Below, piece by piece: positions 12,328 to 23,057 of a stretch of DNA of 64,000 nt. Origin of the DNA: Symsagittifera roscoffensis (lineage: Eukaryota > Xenacoelomorpha > Acoela > Convolutidae). The stretch covers positions 81,257,526 through 81,321,525 of the forward strand of contig NC_087064.1 in the NCBI RefSeq assembly GCF_963678635.1, read 5' to 3'. How positions within the stretch are numbered: the stretch's first letter is position 1; each line of letters starts with the position of its first letter. The translations under genes and the position numbers were made by a program. A model generated the notes under the pieces. That model worked only from the letters and a program-made list of their open reading frames with translations, did no database searches and had not been told where the DNA came from.

Positions 12328-12425
12328 TGTACAATCATGCAGTCATGTTGGCTCTGAACCCTGGCATCAGTCGTCTTTTGGCCCATATTTTTTTCACTTC
12401 CATCGGAAAATTTAAGATTTTGCAC
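12036..12425 (-). pseudogene. chimeric RNase H frame at array junction B/C
   Basis: Same chimera as at 8998-9387, differing at only a few residues (for example VIAISG instead of VIAVSG and VMSNTEMKYG instead of VRSKTEMKYG). It contains the LDTDAS strand but lacks the later RNase H residues. Confidence 0.65.
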
Positions 12426-15360
12426 ATTGTCTCAAAAAAATCTAAATCTTTTAGACTATCAAGTTCCTCTAACTGTTTTTTTTGGTCGGTTCTTCTTGTC
12501 GATTGTTCTCCTTAACATGAGCTTCCAGCCATCGAATCGCCATCATTACTCCGACTATAACTCTTGTTATGGGCTGTGACGAGTCTGGTAAACCCATGGA
12601 GAGCGGCCCTCCAGATCCCAGATCACAACCAGATTACTTCGCCCAGAATACCACCTTGTTTATAGCAAACAATGGCATGTTAACTCATCATGTGTCAACA
12701 TGATGCTTCTCCAATCTCGTTTCCCCGACGCTTCCAGTAGCAGTTCCACTTCCATCCTCACACGGTGGACTTAATCATTCTCGTCTACTGCATCGTAACC
12801 CGTCTATGATGATCCTCTCTGCTTGTGTGTTCCAAAATCACTGAAGTTCCCACTAGCATATCCCATGAGCTTCATTCCTAATATCGGTTCTAACTCATTC
12901 TTGGTTTTTCCTGGAACTGAGGCAAACATCTTACAGAAAAACTCGTAAGGTTTCTCCGACATTCTTGCGAATCTTACACATTTTGGCAGGGTGGAGGCTT
13001 GATCTACGATCGTCCTACTAATCTTTACATACACTGCTACGCAGTGTACTGGGTATCGGCTTTTGCACATCGGCGCCATCGTCTGTGCAACTCCGCACAT
13101 ATGACATTCTAGTCCACAGACTATCGCCAGACAGCTACCATGTTTCACCCAGTCTTCTGGTCCCCAGCCAGGCAACTCCACATCGTTCTCTCGGTTGCTC
13201 TTAGAGGCTGTTGCCAGTCATCAAATTGTAGATGATGTTGAGGTCGCGAAAATTGCAATCTTTATTTAATTCTCTTTGCACATCCTCCGTCGCTCGTAAA
13301 ATTGAATCAGCATTTGGACTCTAGTACCATGATGGTTTCTTTAACTCCCAAATCACCATCAGGCTCGTTCCCAGTAACTCATCTCAGATTTTGGTATGGA
13401 AGGTGCATTCGCCTTTTCTTCCAATACACAGCCCCAATTTGACTTGCTGACTGGCAATGCTTCTTATTATTTATATTCTTGACGACCAGAATCTCAGCAT
13501 CACAGCTTGTTCGTAATCGAAGTAACAATCACCAATGTCATCATCGATGAAAGGATTATAAGCCATTCCAACAATTCCCGACATATAGTGGTATGACTTC
13601 TTTCTGATCGGTACACAGTATTCACTGGACTTCGGCACTTCGACTTCATTTAGGTGAGCATAAGGTCCTTTTTGAGAATCCTTTTTTCATCGATCTTTTT
13701 CAGGTGTTCTAGTTCTACATGTTTTTTCATAATTACCCGCATTGGCTTGCTTTGATGAATGTCCAACAGCGCTTGCAAGAGCAAGGTATTCGCTAGATCA
13801 CTGCCTTCTCTCAGAATTTTTGCACAAGTTTTCACCGCTAGTACCGAAGCTTGTTCCAGCTTGAACTGGACGAAACAGAGAGCGTCTCTCCGTTTCGCAC
13901 ACGCTACTGCCGCTCGTTCACAGATCATAAGGTGTCATACACTCGTCATCAAGGGCACTTTCTCTTGTTTCGATTCTTCCATCGTCAGCACAAAACAAAT
14001 CTGGGTTGCAGCTCAGTTCTGACGTACGGTATTGCTATTAGAGCATGTATCTTCGGAGTAAATCGCATTTTTTCCTCAAAGTGACGTAGTACTACTGCTC
14101 TCCACGGCAAATTCAAAGTTTAATCCACCGTTTCCGCGTGCATTTCTGAGGAGACCAACGTTCCTTCCATACGCCTGTTGCTTCATCGTCGTGCCCTGTA
14201 TCTTGTCTTCCAACTAACATTCCATGGCACCTTTGTTTTCTAGAGCGATCAGGTGTCCTCTAGCTGAATTCCTGTACTCCATCATTTCAATGAATCCACC
14301 GGCGGGTTCGTCAATCGGTAGGTGGCCGATACTGTCAATCGGTTTTATTCCACTAGGGTCAGCTGTCCTATGACGCCACCCTTTCCTTTATTCATGCATG
14401 ATTGTCTGAAGTCCCGAAGGGTACTTTCACCACATTGACTGAGTATTTTCATTTCTAAGGTAGCTCCAGTAAGAGTGCGGTCACTCCTTTTGGTCTTATA
14501 GCTGGCTGATCTCAATCGCTCAACGAGGATGGGTGGCACCGTTGTTACATTGGTCATTGTTCTGGACGTGCAGGCAATCTGTCATCGCGTTGCCCCATAT
14601 CCATGACAATTTCGATTCGCTTTTGTTCAGTTGAGTTAATAGCCTTTGCTGAAAGTTCGGAATCCACTTTTGTCCTCTCAGTTTTTCTTAACGTCACTAA
14701 TTTCGAGTTCCGAGTAGGTATACAACTTCCTCGTTGCTTTCTTGTTGCAACGCCTTGATTGGAGAGTCTGCTTCCTTTTCATCAGTGGCCGAATCAATTA
14801 ACGAATCGCTCATTCTCCCTTCACTTTCGTCCAACTTGTCAAAAATTTCCCGCATCAGAGGTCTGTTGAGATCTGTTTTCAACCTGGACTGGGTCCCTTA
14901 GCACTGCACTACTGTCCAGACTTCCTCAATGAAGGCAACTCTGTCCATAAACACAGCCTGATATGTTCTCATGATCTCTGTGGTGAACTTATTACTCTTT
15001 TTCTGGCAGGATACCCAAGAAAAGTACTCGAGCTGCGCCTTCAATTCTTCTCCTACGCGGACACTCCGTTAAAAGTCTCTTGATAAAAGTTTTAGCAACT
15101 TAAAAGGAGCGCTCTCGAAGTATGCGCGGTACTTCTCCAAGAACGTGATTACCGAAAAAATTTCTGCTTTTGGTGCACCGTATTTCATTTCAGTATTGCT
15201 CATCACTTTACTGCCATAATCAATGGGACGGAGAACTGTTGTCCCATTCCATTCTTGCTTCTGATTCAGTATTCCTGAAATGGCTATCACTGAAGCATCA
15301 GTGTCGAGAACGTACATGCTTTTCTCTGTGGGCATGCTTAGCACTGGCGCTTCGCATACT
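12328..15360 (-). mobile_element. Gypsy-derived tandem array, unit C (long type, 3,033 bp)
   Basis: Third unit, bounded by the same junction sequence as unit B. The encoded frames at 13759-14022 and 13851-14084 (plus-strand shadows) and 14697-14882 (minus) are identical in translation to their unit B counterparts. Small differences include loss of a few bases near 13640 and one substitution near 14517. Minus-strand tail frames: 12804-13181, 13650-13928, 14345-14557 and 14697-14882. Confidence 0.8.
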
Positions 15361-15458
15361 TGTACAATCATGCAGTCATGTTGGCTCTGAACCCTGGCAT
15401 CAGTCGTCTTTTGGCCCATATTTTCTTCACTTCCATCGGAAAATTTAAGATTTTGCAC
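15069..15458 (-). pseudogene. chimeric RNase H frame at array junction C/D
   Basis: Third copy of the chimeric frame (MQNLKFSDGSEENMGQ... joined to CEAPVLSMP...LDTDAS). It shares with the other two the deletion that removes the second half of RNase H, so the deletion preceded the tandem amplification. Confidence 0.65.
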
Positions 15459-15836
15459 ATTGTCTCAAAAAAATCTAAATCTTTTAGACTATCAAGTTCC
15501 TCTAACTGTTTTTTTTGGTCGGTTCTTCTTGTCGATTGTTCTCCTTAACATGAGCTTCCAGCCATCGAATCGCCATCATAACTCCGACTATAACTCTTGT
15601 TATGGGCTGTGACGAGTCTGGTAAACCCATGGAGAGCGGCCCTTCAGATCCCAGATCACAACCAGATTACTTCGCCCAGAATACCACCTTGTTTATAGCA
15701 AAAAATGGCATGTTAACTCATCATGTGTCAACATGATGCTTCTCCAATCTCGTTTCCCCGACGCTTCCAGTAGCAGTTCCACTTCCATCCTCACACGGTG
15801 GACTTAATCATTCTCGTCTACTGCATCGTAACCCGT

Positions 15837-16214
15837 CTATGATGATCCTCTCTGCTTGTGTGTTCCAAAATCACTGAAGTTCCCACTAGCATATCCCATG
15901 AGCTTCATTCCTAATATCGGTTCTAACTCATTCTTGGTTTTTCCTGGAACTGAGGCAAACATCTTACAGAAAAACTCGTAAGGTTTCTCCGACATTCTTG
16001 CGAATCTTACACATTTTGGCAGGGTGGAGGCTTGATCTACGATCGTCCTACTAATCTTTACATACACTGCTACGCAGTGTACTGGGTATCGGCTTTTGCA
16101 CATCGGCGCCATCGTCTGTGCAACTCCGCACATATGACATTCTAGTCCACAGATTATCGCCAGACAGCTACCATGTTTCACCCAGTCTTCTGGTCCCCAG
16201 CCAGGCAACTCCAC
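15837..16214 (-). pseudogene. Cys-rich tail ORF of the Gypsy family, unit D copy
   Basis: Same 125-codon frame as 6975-7352 and 12804-13181 with one or two substitutions (CLAIIC for CLAIVC). Not recognised. Confidence 0.4.
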
Positions 16215-16391
16215 ATCGTTCTCTCGGTTGCTCTTAGAGGCTGTTGCCAGTCATCAAATTGTAGATGATGTTGAGGTCGCGAAAATTGCAATCTTTATTT
16301 AATTCTCTTTGCACATCCTCCGTCGCTCGTAAAATTGAATCAGCATTTGGACTCTAGTACCATGATGGTTTCTTTAACTCCCAAATCACCA

Positions 16392-16760
16392 TCAGGCTCG
16401 TTCCCAGTAACTCATCTCAGATTTTGGTATGGAAGGTGCATTTGCCTTTTTTTTCCAATACAAGTCCCAATTTGACTTGTTGACTGGCACTGCTTTTATA
16501 ATTGCCCGCATTGGCTTGCTTTGATGAATGTCCAACAGCGCTTGTAAGAGCAAGGTATTCGCTAGATCACTGCCTTCTCTCAGAATTTTTCCACAAGTAT
16601 TCAGCGCTGGTACCGAAGTTTGTTCCAACTTGAGCTGGACGAAACAGAGAGCGTCTCTCCGTTTCGCACACGCTACTGCCGCTCCTTCACAGATCATAAG
16701 ATCTGATACACTCGTCATCAAGGGCACTTTCTCTGGTTTCGATTCTTCCATTGTCAGCAC
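16392..16760 (-). pseudogene. tail ORF of the Gypsy family (122 codons)
   Basis: Frame beginning MLTMEESKPEKV with ACAKRRDALCFVQLKLEQ and LLLQALLDIHQSKPMR. It is the longest version of a frame also seen at 7530-7835, 10653-10895, 13650-13928 and 18266-18727. Lys/Glu-rich and probably helical. It lies downstream of RNase H in the element's direction but shows no integrase DDE or HHCC signature. Confidence 0.4.
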
Positions 16761-16938
16761 AAAACAAATCTGGGTTGCAGCTCAGTTCTGACGTACGGTA
16801 TCGCTATTAGAGCATGTATCTTCGGAGTAGCCTGTTGCTTCATCGTCGTGCCCTGTATCTTTTCTTCCAGTTAACATTCCATGGCACATTTATTTTCTAG
16901 AGCGATCAGGTGTCCTCTAGCTGAATTCCTGTACTCCA

Positions 16939-17553
16939 TCATTTCCATGTATCCACCGGCGGGTTCCTCAATCGGTAGGTGTCCGATACTGTCAATCGGT
17001 TGTATTCCAATGGGGTCAGCTGTCCTATGACGCCACCCTTTCCTTTATTCATGCATGATGGTCTGAAATCCCGAAGGGCACTTTCACCACATTGACTGAG
17101 TATTTCCATTTCTAAGGTAGCTCCAGTAAGAGTGCGGTCACTCCTTTTGGTCTTATAGCTGGCTGATCTCAATCCCGCCACGAGGATGGGTGGTACTATC
17201 TTTACATTGGTCATTGTTCTGGACGTGCCAGGCAATCTATCATCGTCTTGCCCCATATCCATGACAATTTCGATTCGCTTTTGTTCAGTTGAGTTAACAG
17301 CCTTTGCTGAAACTTCGGAATCCACTTTTTTCCTCCCAGTTTTTCTTAACGTCACTAATTGCACCGTTCCTTTTCGAGTTCCGAGCAGATATACAACTTC
17401 CTCGTTGCTTTCTTGTTGCGTCACCTTGATTGGAGAGTCTGCTTCACTTTCAACAGTGGCCGAATCAAATAACGAATCGCTCATTCTCTCTTCATATTCG
17501 TCCAATTTGTCAAGAATTTCCCGCATCAGAGGTCTGTTGCGATCTGTTTTCAA
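16939..17553 (-). pseudogene. longest tail ORF of the Gypsy family (204 codons)
   Basis: Frame beginning MKTDRNRPLMREILDKLDEY, continuing through an acidic Ser-rich part and a basic part (KTGRKKVDSEVSAK) to MTNVKIVPPILVAGLRS and LEMEILSQCGES. Shorter versions are at 11664-11849, 14697-14882, 18784-19095 and 19099-19284, and a fragment at 26340-26564. It is the part of the polyprotein immediately after RNase H in this family. The function is unrecognised. Unlike the other copies it is open over its full length, but there is no sign of an independent start or promoter. Confidence 0.45.
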
Positions 17554-17722
17554 CCTGGACTGGATCCCTTAGCACTGCACTACTGTCCAGACTTCCTCAA
17601 TAGTAGCAACTCTGTCCATACTACAGCCTAATCTGTTCTCATGATCTCTGTGGTGAACTTAATACTCTTTTTCTGGCAGGATACCTAAGAAAGGTACTCG
17701 GGCTGCGCCTTCAATTCTTCTC

Positions 17723-18082
17723 CTACGCGGACACTCCGTTAAAAGTCTGTTGATGAAAGTTTTGGCGGGTCTCTTTATAAAGGTTTAAAATATCATGTGG
17801 TAGCCATCCATCCAACCTGACTATCCAAGGACCAATATTACTCTGGTCCATCGAGTACTTCTTCAACCAGGATAGGACTCGGTTATCCACACGCAATTTA
17901 AAAGGAGCGCTCTTAAAGTATGCGCGGTACTTCTCAAAGAACGTGATTACCGAAAACATTTCTGCTTTTGGTTCATCATATTTCAATTCAGTATTGCTCA
18001 ACATCTTACTGCCATTAAATTGTGAATGATGTTGAGGATCGCGAAAATTGCAATTTCTATTTAATTTTCTTTGCACATCCAC
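17723..18082 (-). pseudogene. RNase H C-terminal part, unit D
   Basis: Contains the RNase H stretch FFEKYRAYFKSAPFKLRVDN followed by LSWLKKYSMDQSNIGPWIVR, typical of Gypsy RNase H and its junction with the connection domain. The N-terminal LDTDAS strand is absent because of the rearrangement at about 18010. Confidence 0.6.
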
Positions 18083-19442
18083 TGTCGCTCGTAAAATTTA
18101 ATCAGCAATTGGACTCTGGCACCATGATGGTTTCTTTAACTCCCACACCACCATCAGGCTCGTTCTCAGTAACTCATCTCAGATTTTGGTATGGAAGGTG
18201 CATTCGCCTTTTCTTCCAATACACAGCCCCAATTTGACTTGCTGACTGGCAATGCTTCTTATTGTTTATATTCTTGACGACCAGAATCTCAGCATCACAG
18301 CTTGTTCGTAATCGAAGTAACAATCACCAATGTCATCATCGATGAAAGGATTATAAGCCATTCCAACAATTCCCGACATATAGTGGTATGACTTCTTTCT
18401 GATCGGTACACAGTATTCACTGGACATCGGGAGTGTCCCCATCGTTTTTTTGGTGAGCTTAAGCTCCTTTTTGAGAATCCGTTTTTCATCGATCTTTTTA
18501 AGGTGTTCTAGTTCTACATGTTTTTTTATAATTACCCGCATTGGCTTGCTTTGATGAATGTCCAACAGCGCTTGTAGGAGCAAGGTATTCACTAGATCAC
18601 TGCCTTCTCTCAGAAATTTTGCACAAGTTTTCACCGCTAGTACCGAAGCTTGTTCCAACTTGAACCGGACGAAACAGAGAGCGTCTCTCCGTTTCGCACA
18701 CGCTACTGCCGCTCGTTCACAGATCATAAGGTCTCATACACTCGTCATCAAGGGCACTTTCTCTTGTTTCGACTCTTCCATCGTCAGCACAAAACAAATA
18801 TGAGAAGGGTACTTTCACCACATTGACTGAGTATTTCCATTTCTAAGGTAGCTCCAGTAAGATTGCGGTCACTTCTCTCGGTCTTATAGCTGGATGATCT
18901 CAATCCCGCCACGAGGATGGGTGGTACTATCGTTACATTGGGCATTGTTCTGGACGTGCCAGGCAATCTGCCATCGCCTTGCCTGATATCCATGACAATT
19001 TCGAATCGCTTTCGTTCAGTTGAGTTAATAGCCTTTGCTGAAAGTTCGGAATCAACTTTTGTCCTCCCAGTTTTTCTTAACGTCACTAATCGCATCGTTC
19101 ATTTTCGAGTTCCGAGCAGGTATACAACTTCCTCGTTGCTTTCTTGTTGCGGCGCCTTGATTGGGGAGTCTGCTTCACTTTCATCGGTGGCCAAATCAAA
19201 TAACGAATCGCTCATTCTTCCTTCACATTCGCCCAATTTGTCAAGAATTTCCCGCATCAGAGGTCTGTTGCGATCTGTTTTCAACCTGGACTGGGTCCCT
19301 TAGCACTGCACTACTGTCCAGACTTCCTCCATAAAAGCAACTCTGACCATACTACAGCCTGACTGTTCTCATGATCTCTGTGGTGATTTTACTACTCTTT
19401 TGTGGCAAGATACCTAATAAAGGTACTCTGGCTGCGCCTTCA
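18011..19442 (-). mobile_element. Gypsy element, downstream tail (unit E, continuous with the main copy)
   Basis: Tail frames at 18266-18727 (153 codons, with ACAKRRDALC and FIDDDIGDCYFDYEQ in one frame), 18784-19095 and 19099-19284. It is continuous with RNase H, RT, protease and Gag at higher coordinates, so it shows the natural order of the element. An internal deletion near 18800 joins parts that in unit D are about 300 bp apart. Confidence 0.6.
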
Positions 19443-19959
19443 ATTCTTCTCCTACGCGGACACTCCGTTAAAAGTCGCTTGATAAAAGTTTTGGCGTGTC
19501 TCTTTATAAAGGTTTAAAATATCATGTGGTAGCCATCCAACCTGACTATCCAAGGACCAATATAACTCTGGTCCATTGAGTACTTCTTCAACCAGGATAG
19601 GACTGTGTTATCCACACGCAACTTAAAAGGAGCGCTCTTCAAGTATGCGCGGTACTTCTCCAAGAACGTGATTACCGAAATAAAAAAATTTCTGCTTTTG
19701 GTGCACCGTATTTCATTTCAGTATTGCTCAACATCTTACTGCCATATTCAATGGGACGAAGAACTGTTGTCCCATTCCATTCTTGCTCCTGATGCAGTGT
19801 TCCTGAAATGGCTATCACTGAAGCATCAGTGTCGAGAACGTACATGCCTTTCTTTGTGGGCATGCCTAGCACTGGCGCTTCGCAAAGTGTCCGCTTTATC
19901 TTCTCGAAAGCTTCCTGGGCTCTTTCATTCCATTCGAACTTCTTCCCTTTGTTGCGCAT
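19443..19959 (-). pseudogene. Gypsy RNase H domain (main copy)
   Basis: The frame at 19672-19959 begins with the RT-RNase H connection (MRNKGKKFEWNERAQEAFEK) and runs through CEAPVLGMP to VLDTDASVIAISGTLHQEQ and KYGAPKAEIF. A frame break follows, and the rest of RNase H (DNRxLSWLK, WIVRLDG) is readable at about 19620-19500. This is the best reference copy for judging the chimeric array units. Several frame breaks make it inactive. Confidence 0.75.
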
Positions 19960-20017
19960 CAGTTGCGTATCTTTTTTTGAAATCTCGGTAATGTTAGGAA
20001 GCTCATAAGCTGCGTGT

Positions 20018-20560
20018 CTATCCTGGGGCCTTCCATTTGAACACGGCCTTCACCGCATCCGGATCCGGCTTCACGCCATGACTGTCTACCATTCTTCTCA
20101 GGTACTTCGTTGAGTCTCTAAGGATCTCACTTTTCGACGGTTTGCATTTCAAGCCAGCTGTCTTCATGCAGTCTAAGACCTTATTGAGTGTGTCAATGTG
20201 ATCTGTCAAAGTGGGTGTCGCTATCACTACGTCATCCACGTAGCACATCACGAGATTCCCGTACTTGTTCGTTATGCTGGTGGAAGCCTGAGCCATCAGT
20301 CTTCGAAAGGTTCCCGTGGCATTGCACAAGCCGAAAGGCATTGTCTTCCACTGGTACAAGCCCAATTTACATGCAAATCCAGTCTTTTTTTCTGTCCTTC
20401 TTTCGCAGAAGAACCTGCCAGAAGGCAGAACTTAGGTCCAGTGTAGTGAAAAACTTGATATCACCAAGTTTCGAGAGGCTCTAGTCTATACGTCATATTG
20501 GGTAGGCGTCCTTTAAGGTCAACGAGTTCAAGTAGCAAAAGTTGCTACAGAACCTTAGCT
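20018..20560 (-). pseudogene. Gypsy reverse transcriptase core (main copy)
   Basis: The 115-codon frame at 20018-20365 has GLYQWKTMPFGLCNATGTF (RT motif with the conserved MPFGL-NA) and CYVDDVVIAT, the catalytic YxDD at 20231-20242, then the thumb-side KCKPSKSEILRDSTKYL. The upstream part of the domain is in another frame (20370-20560). The order RT then RNase H on the same strand, together with MPFGLCNA and YVDD, assigns it to Ty3/Gypsy rather than BEL or Copia. Confidence 0.85.
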
Positions 20561-20617
20561 ATCCCCCTTTCTTTTTAGCCATGACAACTCGACAAGCTCA
20601 AGGTGACTTTGAGGGTT

Positions 20618-20842
20618 CTATCGTATCGTTTTCGAGCAGCATTTATGAGGTGTCAGGTGCCTTGCGCCCTCCCTGTGAGGAACGGCGCCTTCTTCTGGCT
20701 CAATTTCATGCTCGAAGAAATTACAACAACCAATATCCTCTATATGTTTTGAAAAAAATTCTGCGTTCCGATTTAAAACTGCCCTTAGCAACTCAAACTC
20801 TCCTTCACCTATCTTACCTCTTAATCGATCTATCTCTGGCAA
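20618..20842 (-). pseudogene. N-terminal segment of Gypsy RT
   Basis: Frame MPEIDRLRGKIGEGEFELLR...NRNAEFFSKHIEDIGCC...EHEIEPEEGAVPHREG. This is the characteristic region just before the RT palm (the F-S...D-I-G...H-x-I segment). It is separated from the core RT by a frame break. Confidence 0.7.
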
Positions 20843-20946
20843 AACTGGTTTTTCAGACTCTAAATCAAATAACTAGGGCTTTTCTGGAAAATTCGAGCAG
20901 CTCGACAAGCCGTCATCCGTTTCGGATCTCATTGAAAATTGTTCGC

Positions 20947-21426
20947 TTAAAGATTTCGATTCATTAATTTTTTAAAAACTAGATCTTTATTTGCATAAGT
21001 TGGACAATCTTCTACTCGGCGCATGCTTAGGTTTGGCGTATATTTATAGTCCGGCCTCATTGGTAAAGCGTAGCGAAGTTTCCGTCCACGCTGGATTGAA
21101 ACCGTTGTGTCCAGTGTATACAACAATACACTCACACACAGCCCATTTCGAGTGACGGAAAAGATCCGGCCTAAAACCACTGAACTTTGACTTTTTGGCT
21201 CGGGTATCAAGCAAGCCTGCTCACTATCACTCAATGAGTTTAAGTTTCTCATCCAGAAAATCGCTACTACTGCCTGCCTGGGCTGTAAACTTACTGGTAG
21301 CTGAACATACTTTTTGTCTGTGTTCCTATTCCTTATCAGTCCATTATAAAGGTCGATCATCACGTCGAAATTCCTGGCAAAGTTGCCCGCCAAAATGAAC
21401 TGATCCGAATCATCCAGGTTCTCCAC
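20947..21426 (-). pseudogene. protease-RT linker of the Gypsy Pol
   Basis: 159-codon frame beginning MENLDDSDQFILAGNFARNF and containing RNLNSLSDSEQACL and SIQRGRKLRYALP. It lies between the protease motif (about 21.6 kb) and the RT N-terminus in the same direction, with only short gaps. In related animal Gypsy elements this segment carries the C-terminal strand of the protease (an IxGxDFxRxFDV-like stretch), which is visible here as ILAGNFARNFDVMI. Confidence 0.65.
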
Positions 21427-21559
21427 TACCAGGAAACTTTTCCAGAGGTTGCGTCCTCACATGTGGAGGACTGTTATCGGAGTTCTCACAGCCTCGTGGA
21501 TCGCTCTGTGGTTAGCGGCTGGCATTATTAAGTTCGTCGGCATCAGGTCCTCCCTGGTG

Positions 21560-21730
21560 AGGACCATTCTTCCCATGTCGTTATCTGCATTACACTGATA
21601 CCTGCTCCTATGTCTAGAAGTCCTGTATCTCCAATCTTGTTTCCATCGGCTTCTAGCAGATGTGCAGTCACATCCGTTTCGTATCCAATGTATACCGAAT
21701 TTTGTTCCATCATGGCTCATGACCAATTCT
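21560..21730 (-). pseudogene. Gypsy aspartic protease motif
   Basis: Read on the minus strand around 21660-21580 in a frame different from the 21457-21726 open frame, the sequence gives GDTGLLDIGAGISVMQ: a retropepsin-type active-site strand with D-I-G-A-G in place of D-T/S-G-A/S. The codons for DIGAG lie at about 21596-21612. Frame breaks lie on both sides. Confidence 0.6.
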
Positions 21731-21812
21731 ACGGATTTTCATTTCATCCTGACCCAAATATATTTGTCCTTTTTGGTCATTGTCTGTTGTGACGTAGGTG
21801 TTGGTATAAACA

Positions 21813-22115
21813 CTAGCCCCATCCACGTTTAACATCACTTGGTATGGTCTGTAGACTTACGTGACGCCCGTGAAATTTCCTTATTCGAGTGCCACCCCTT
21901 GTTAGCAAAGCTCGCACAGCTCTCGATTCAGTGCGTGGCTCTGCTTGTCTCAAATAATCCGCAAAAATATCCAGATGCATCAGGGTAAACTCCAAAGGTT
22001 CACTTAGATTTCTGATTACCTGGATTCCCGCCACTGAGATTATTGGCTGAATCTTGCTTCCTTGTGGCACCATCCCGAATATCTGTCCGGAGATTGCGTT
22101 CAGCTTCAGGCTCAA
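21813..22115 (-). pseudogene. Gag-Pol junction region of the Gypsy element
   Basis: 100-codon frame with SLKLNAISGQIFGMVPQGSK and PLEFTLMHLDIFADYLRQ. It lies between the zinc knuckle and the protease. The domain is not recognised. Confidence 0.45.
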
Positions 22116-22426
22116 ACTGCTCGGTGCCTTCGTTTTTTCTACCTCAGATTCTTCAGAAGCGTTGAGCTACTCTTGTATTTTCTCGTTTTCGACTTCGAGT
22201 TTGACTTTTTGTTCTATCTCACTCGTTGACACTTCATGTTGGACTCTATTCAGGGCATCTCTTGCAGCTGCTTTATATTTGATCATAAAGTCGTTTGCTG
22301 CGGTTTCAGGCTCTGGTTCACTCGTTTTTTCTAGCACGGCTTGCATTTACTTTGAAGCCAGCTCTTGCGGTTTTTCTTTCCTCCGTGCTTCTGCATCGTC
22401 ATCTTCGAGGCTAAAACTGATTGCCT

Positions 22427-22753
22427 TCATGCCCTGCTTGTTGTTTGGGCATGCTGATACATGATGGTCCGTCGAACTGCAGTTTGCACAAGAGCGTCTC
22501 TTGTCCATGTCGTCCCTAGGTTTGCACCAGTTGTTACCCTGGTTTGCAGGTCCTTTTTTAAAAATGCCATACTTGTTTTAAAGTAACCTGTTCTCATAGG
22601 AGGCTTCAGCAACAGATATTCCTCGGATTTCAGTCGCAGTTCCTCCGGAAAAGGTGCATTGGTTGAAATAAGTGTATAGTGCATTGCTAACATTGTCCTA
22701 AGTTCATCGTTATTCAGGCCATTTATGCGATTTGAGTCCACTGCCAAGTTCAT
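22427..22753 (-). pseudogene. Gag capsid C-terminus and CCHC zinc knuckle
   Basis: The open frame at 22427-22753 (MNLAVDSNRINGLNNDELRT...) is Gag-like. In a neighbouring frame at about 22508-22445 the minus strand reads CANCSSTDHHVSAC, a perfect C-x2-C-x4-H-x4-C zinc knuckle, preceded by the basic MDKRRS. Gag precedes the protease, as expected. Confidence 0.65.
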
Positions 22754-23057
22754 TCTGCTTTTTGAATTCTCTGGTTGACTACGGCTCCTAAGCTTTTCTA
22801 ATTCATCTAAAAACTAGTCTATGGTTTCATCTTCACGTTGCCTTTGTTTCCCGAAGCGCATCATCGCTTGGTGTCCTTGCACTCCTTAGCCAAAGCTATT
22901 CAACAGGTCTTCGAAGATTTACTCGGCTGCGTCCAGCTGGGATTGCTTTTGGGCCATCATTCAATACAGAATGTCCCTTCCAAGTTGCTGGTGAGCGCAC
23001 GGCATTTTTGTCCCTCTGTCAAGTCTTCTACCCGAAGTGCAGCTTATTAACTTCTAT

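Larger units (their letters stand above)
15361..18010 (-). mobile_element. Gypsy-derived tandem array, unit D (short, diverged)
   Basis: Starts at the third identical junction but differs after about 16490: it lacks the extra block, and has a further deletion near 16829 relative to 8000-8110. It keeps the longer RNase H end (17723-18010, including DNRVLSWLKKYSMDQSNIGPW) that units A-C have lost. Near 18010 the sequence jumps to another part of the tail (matching about 13218), marking a rearrangement point between D and E. Confidence 0.65.

Noticed and set aside
6480-18010. Host multigene family in tandem
   Set aside because: Every unit contains Gypsy RNase H and broken frames, so it is retroelement-derived.
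20542-20967. 141-codon plus-strand frame
   Set aside because: Antisense of the Gypsy RT N-terminus, which has clear motifs on the minus strand.
22054-22464. 136-codon plus-strand frame
   Set aside because: Antisense of Gag, Ser-rich, no domain; the zinc knuckle on the other strand decides the coding strand.
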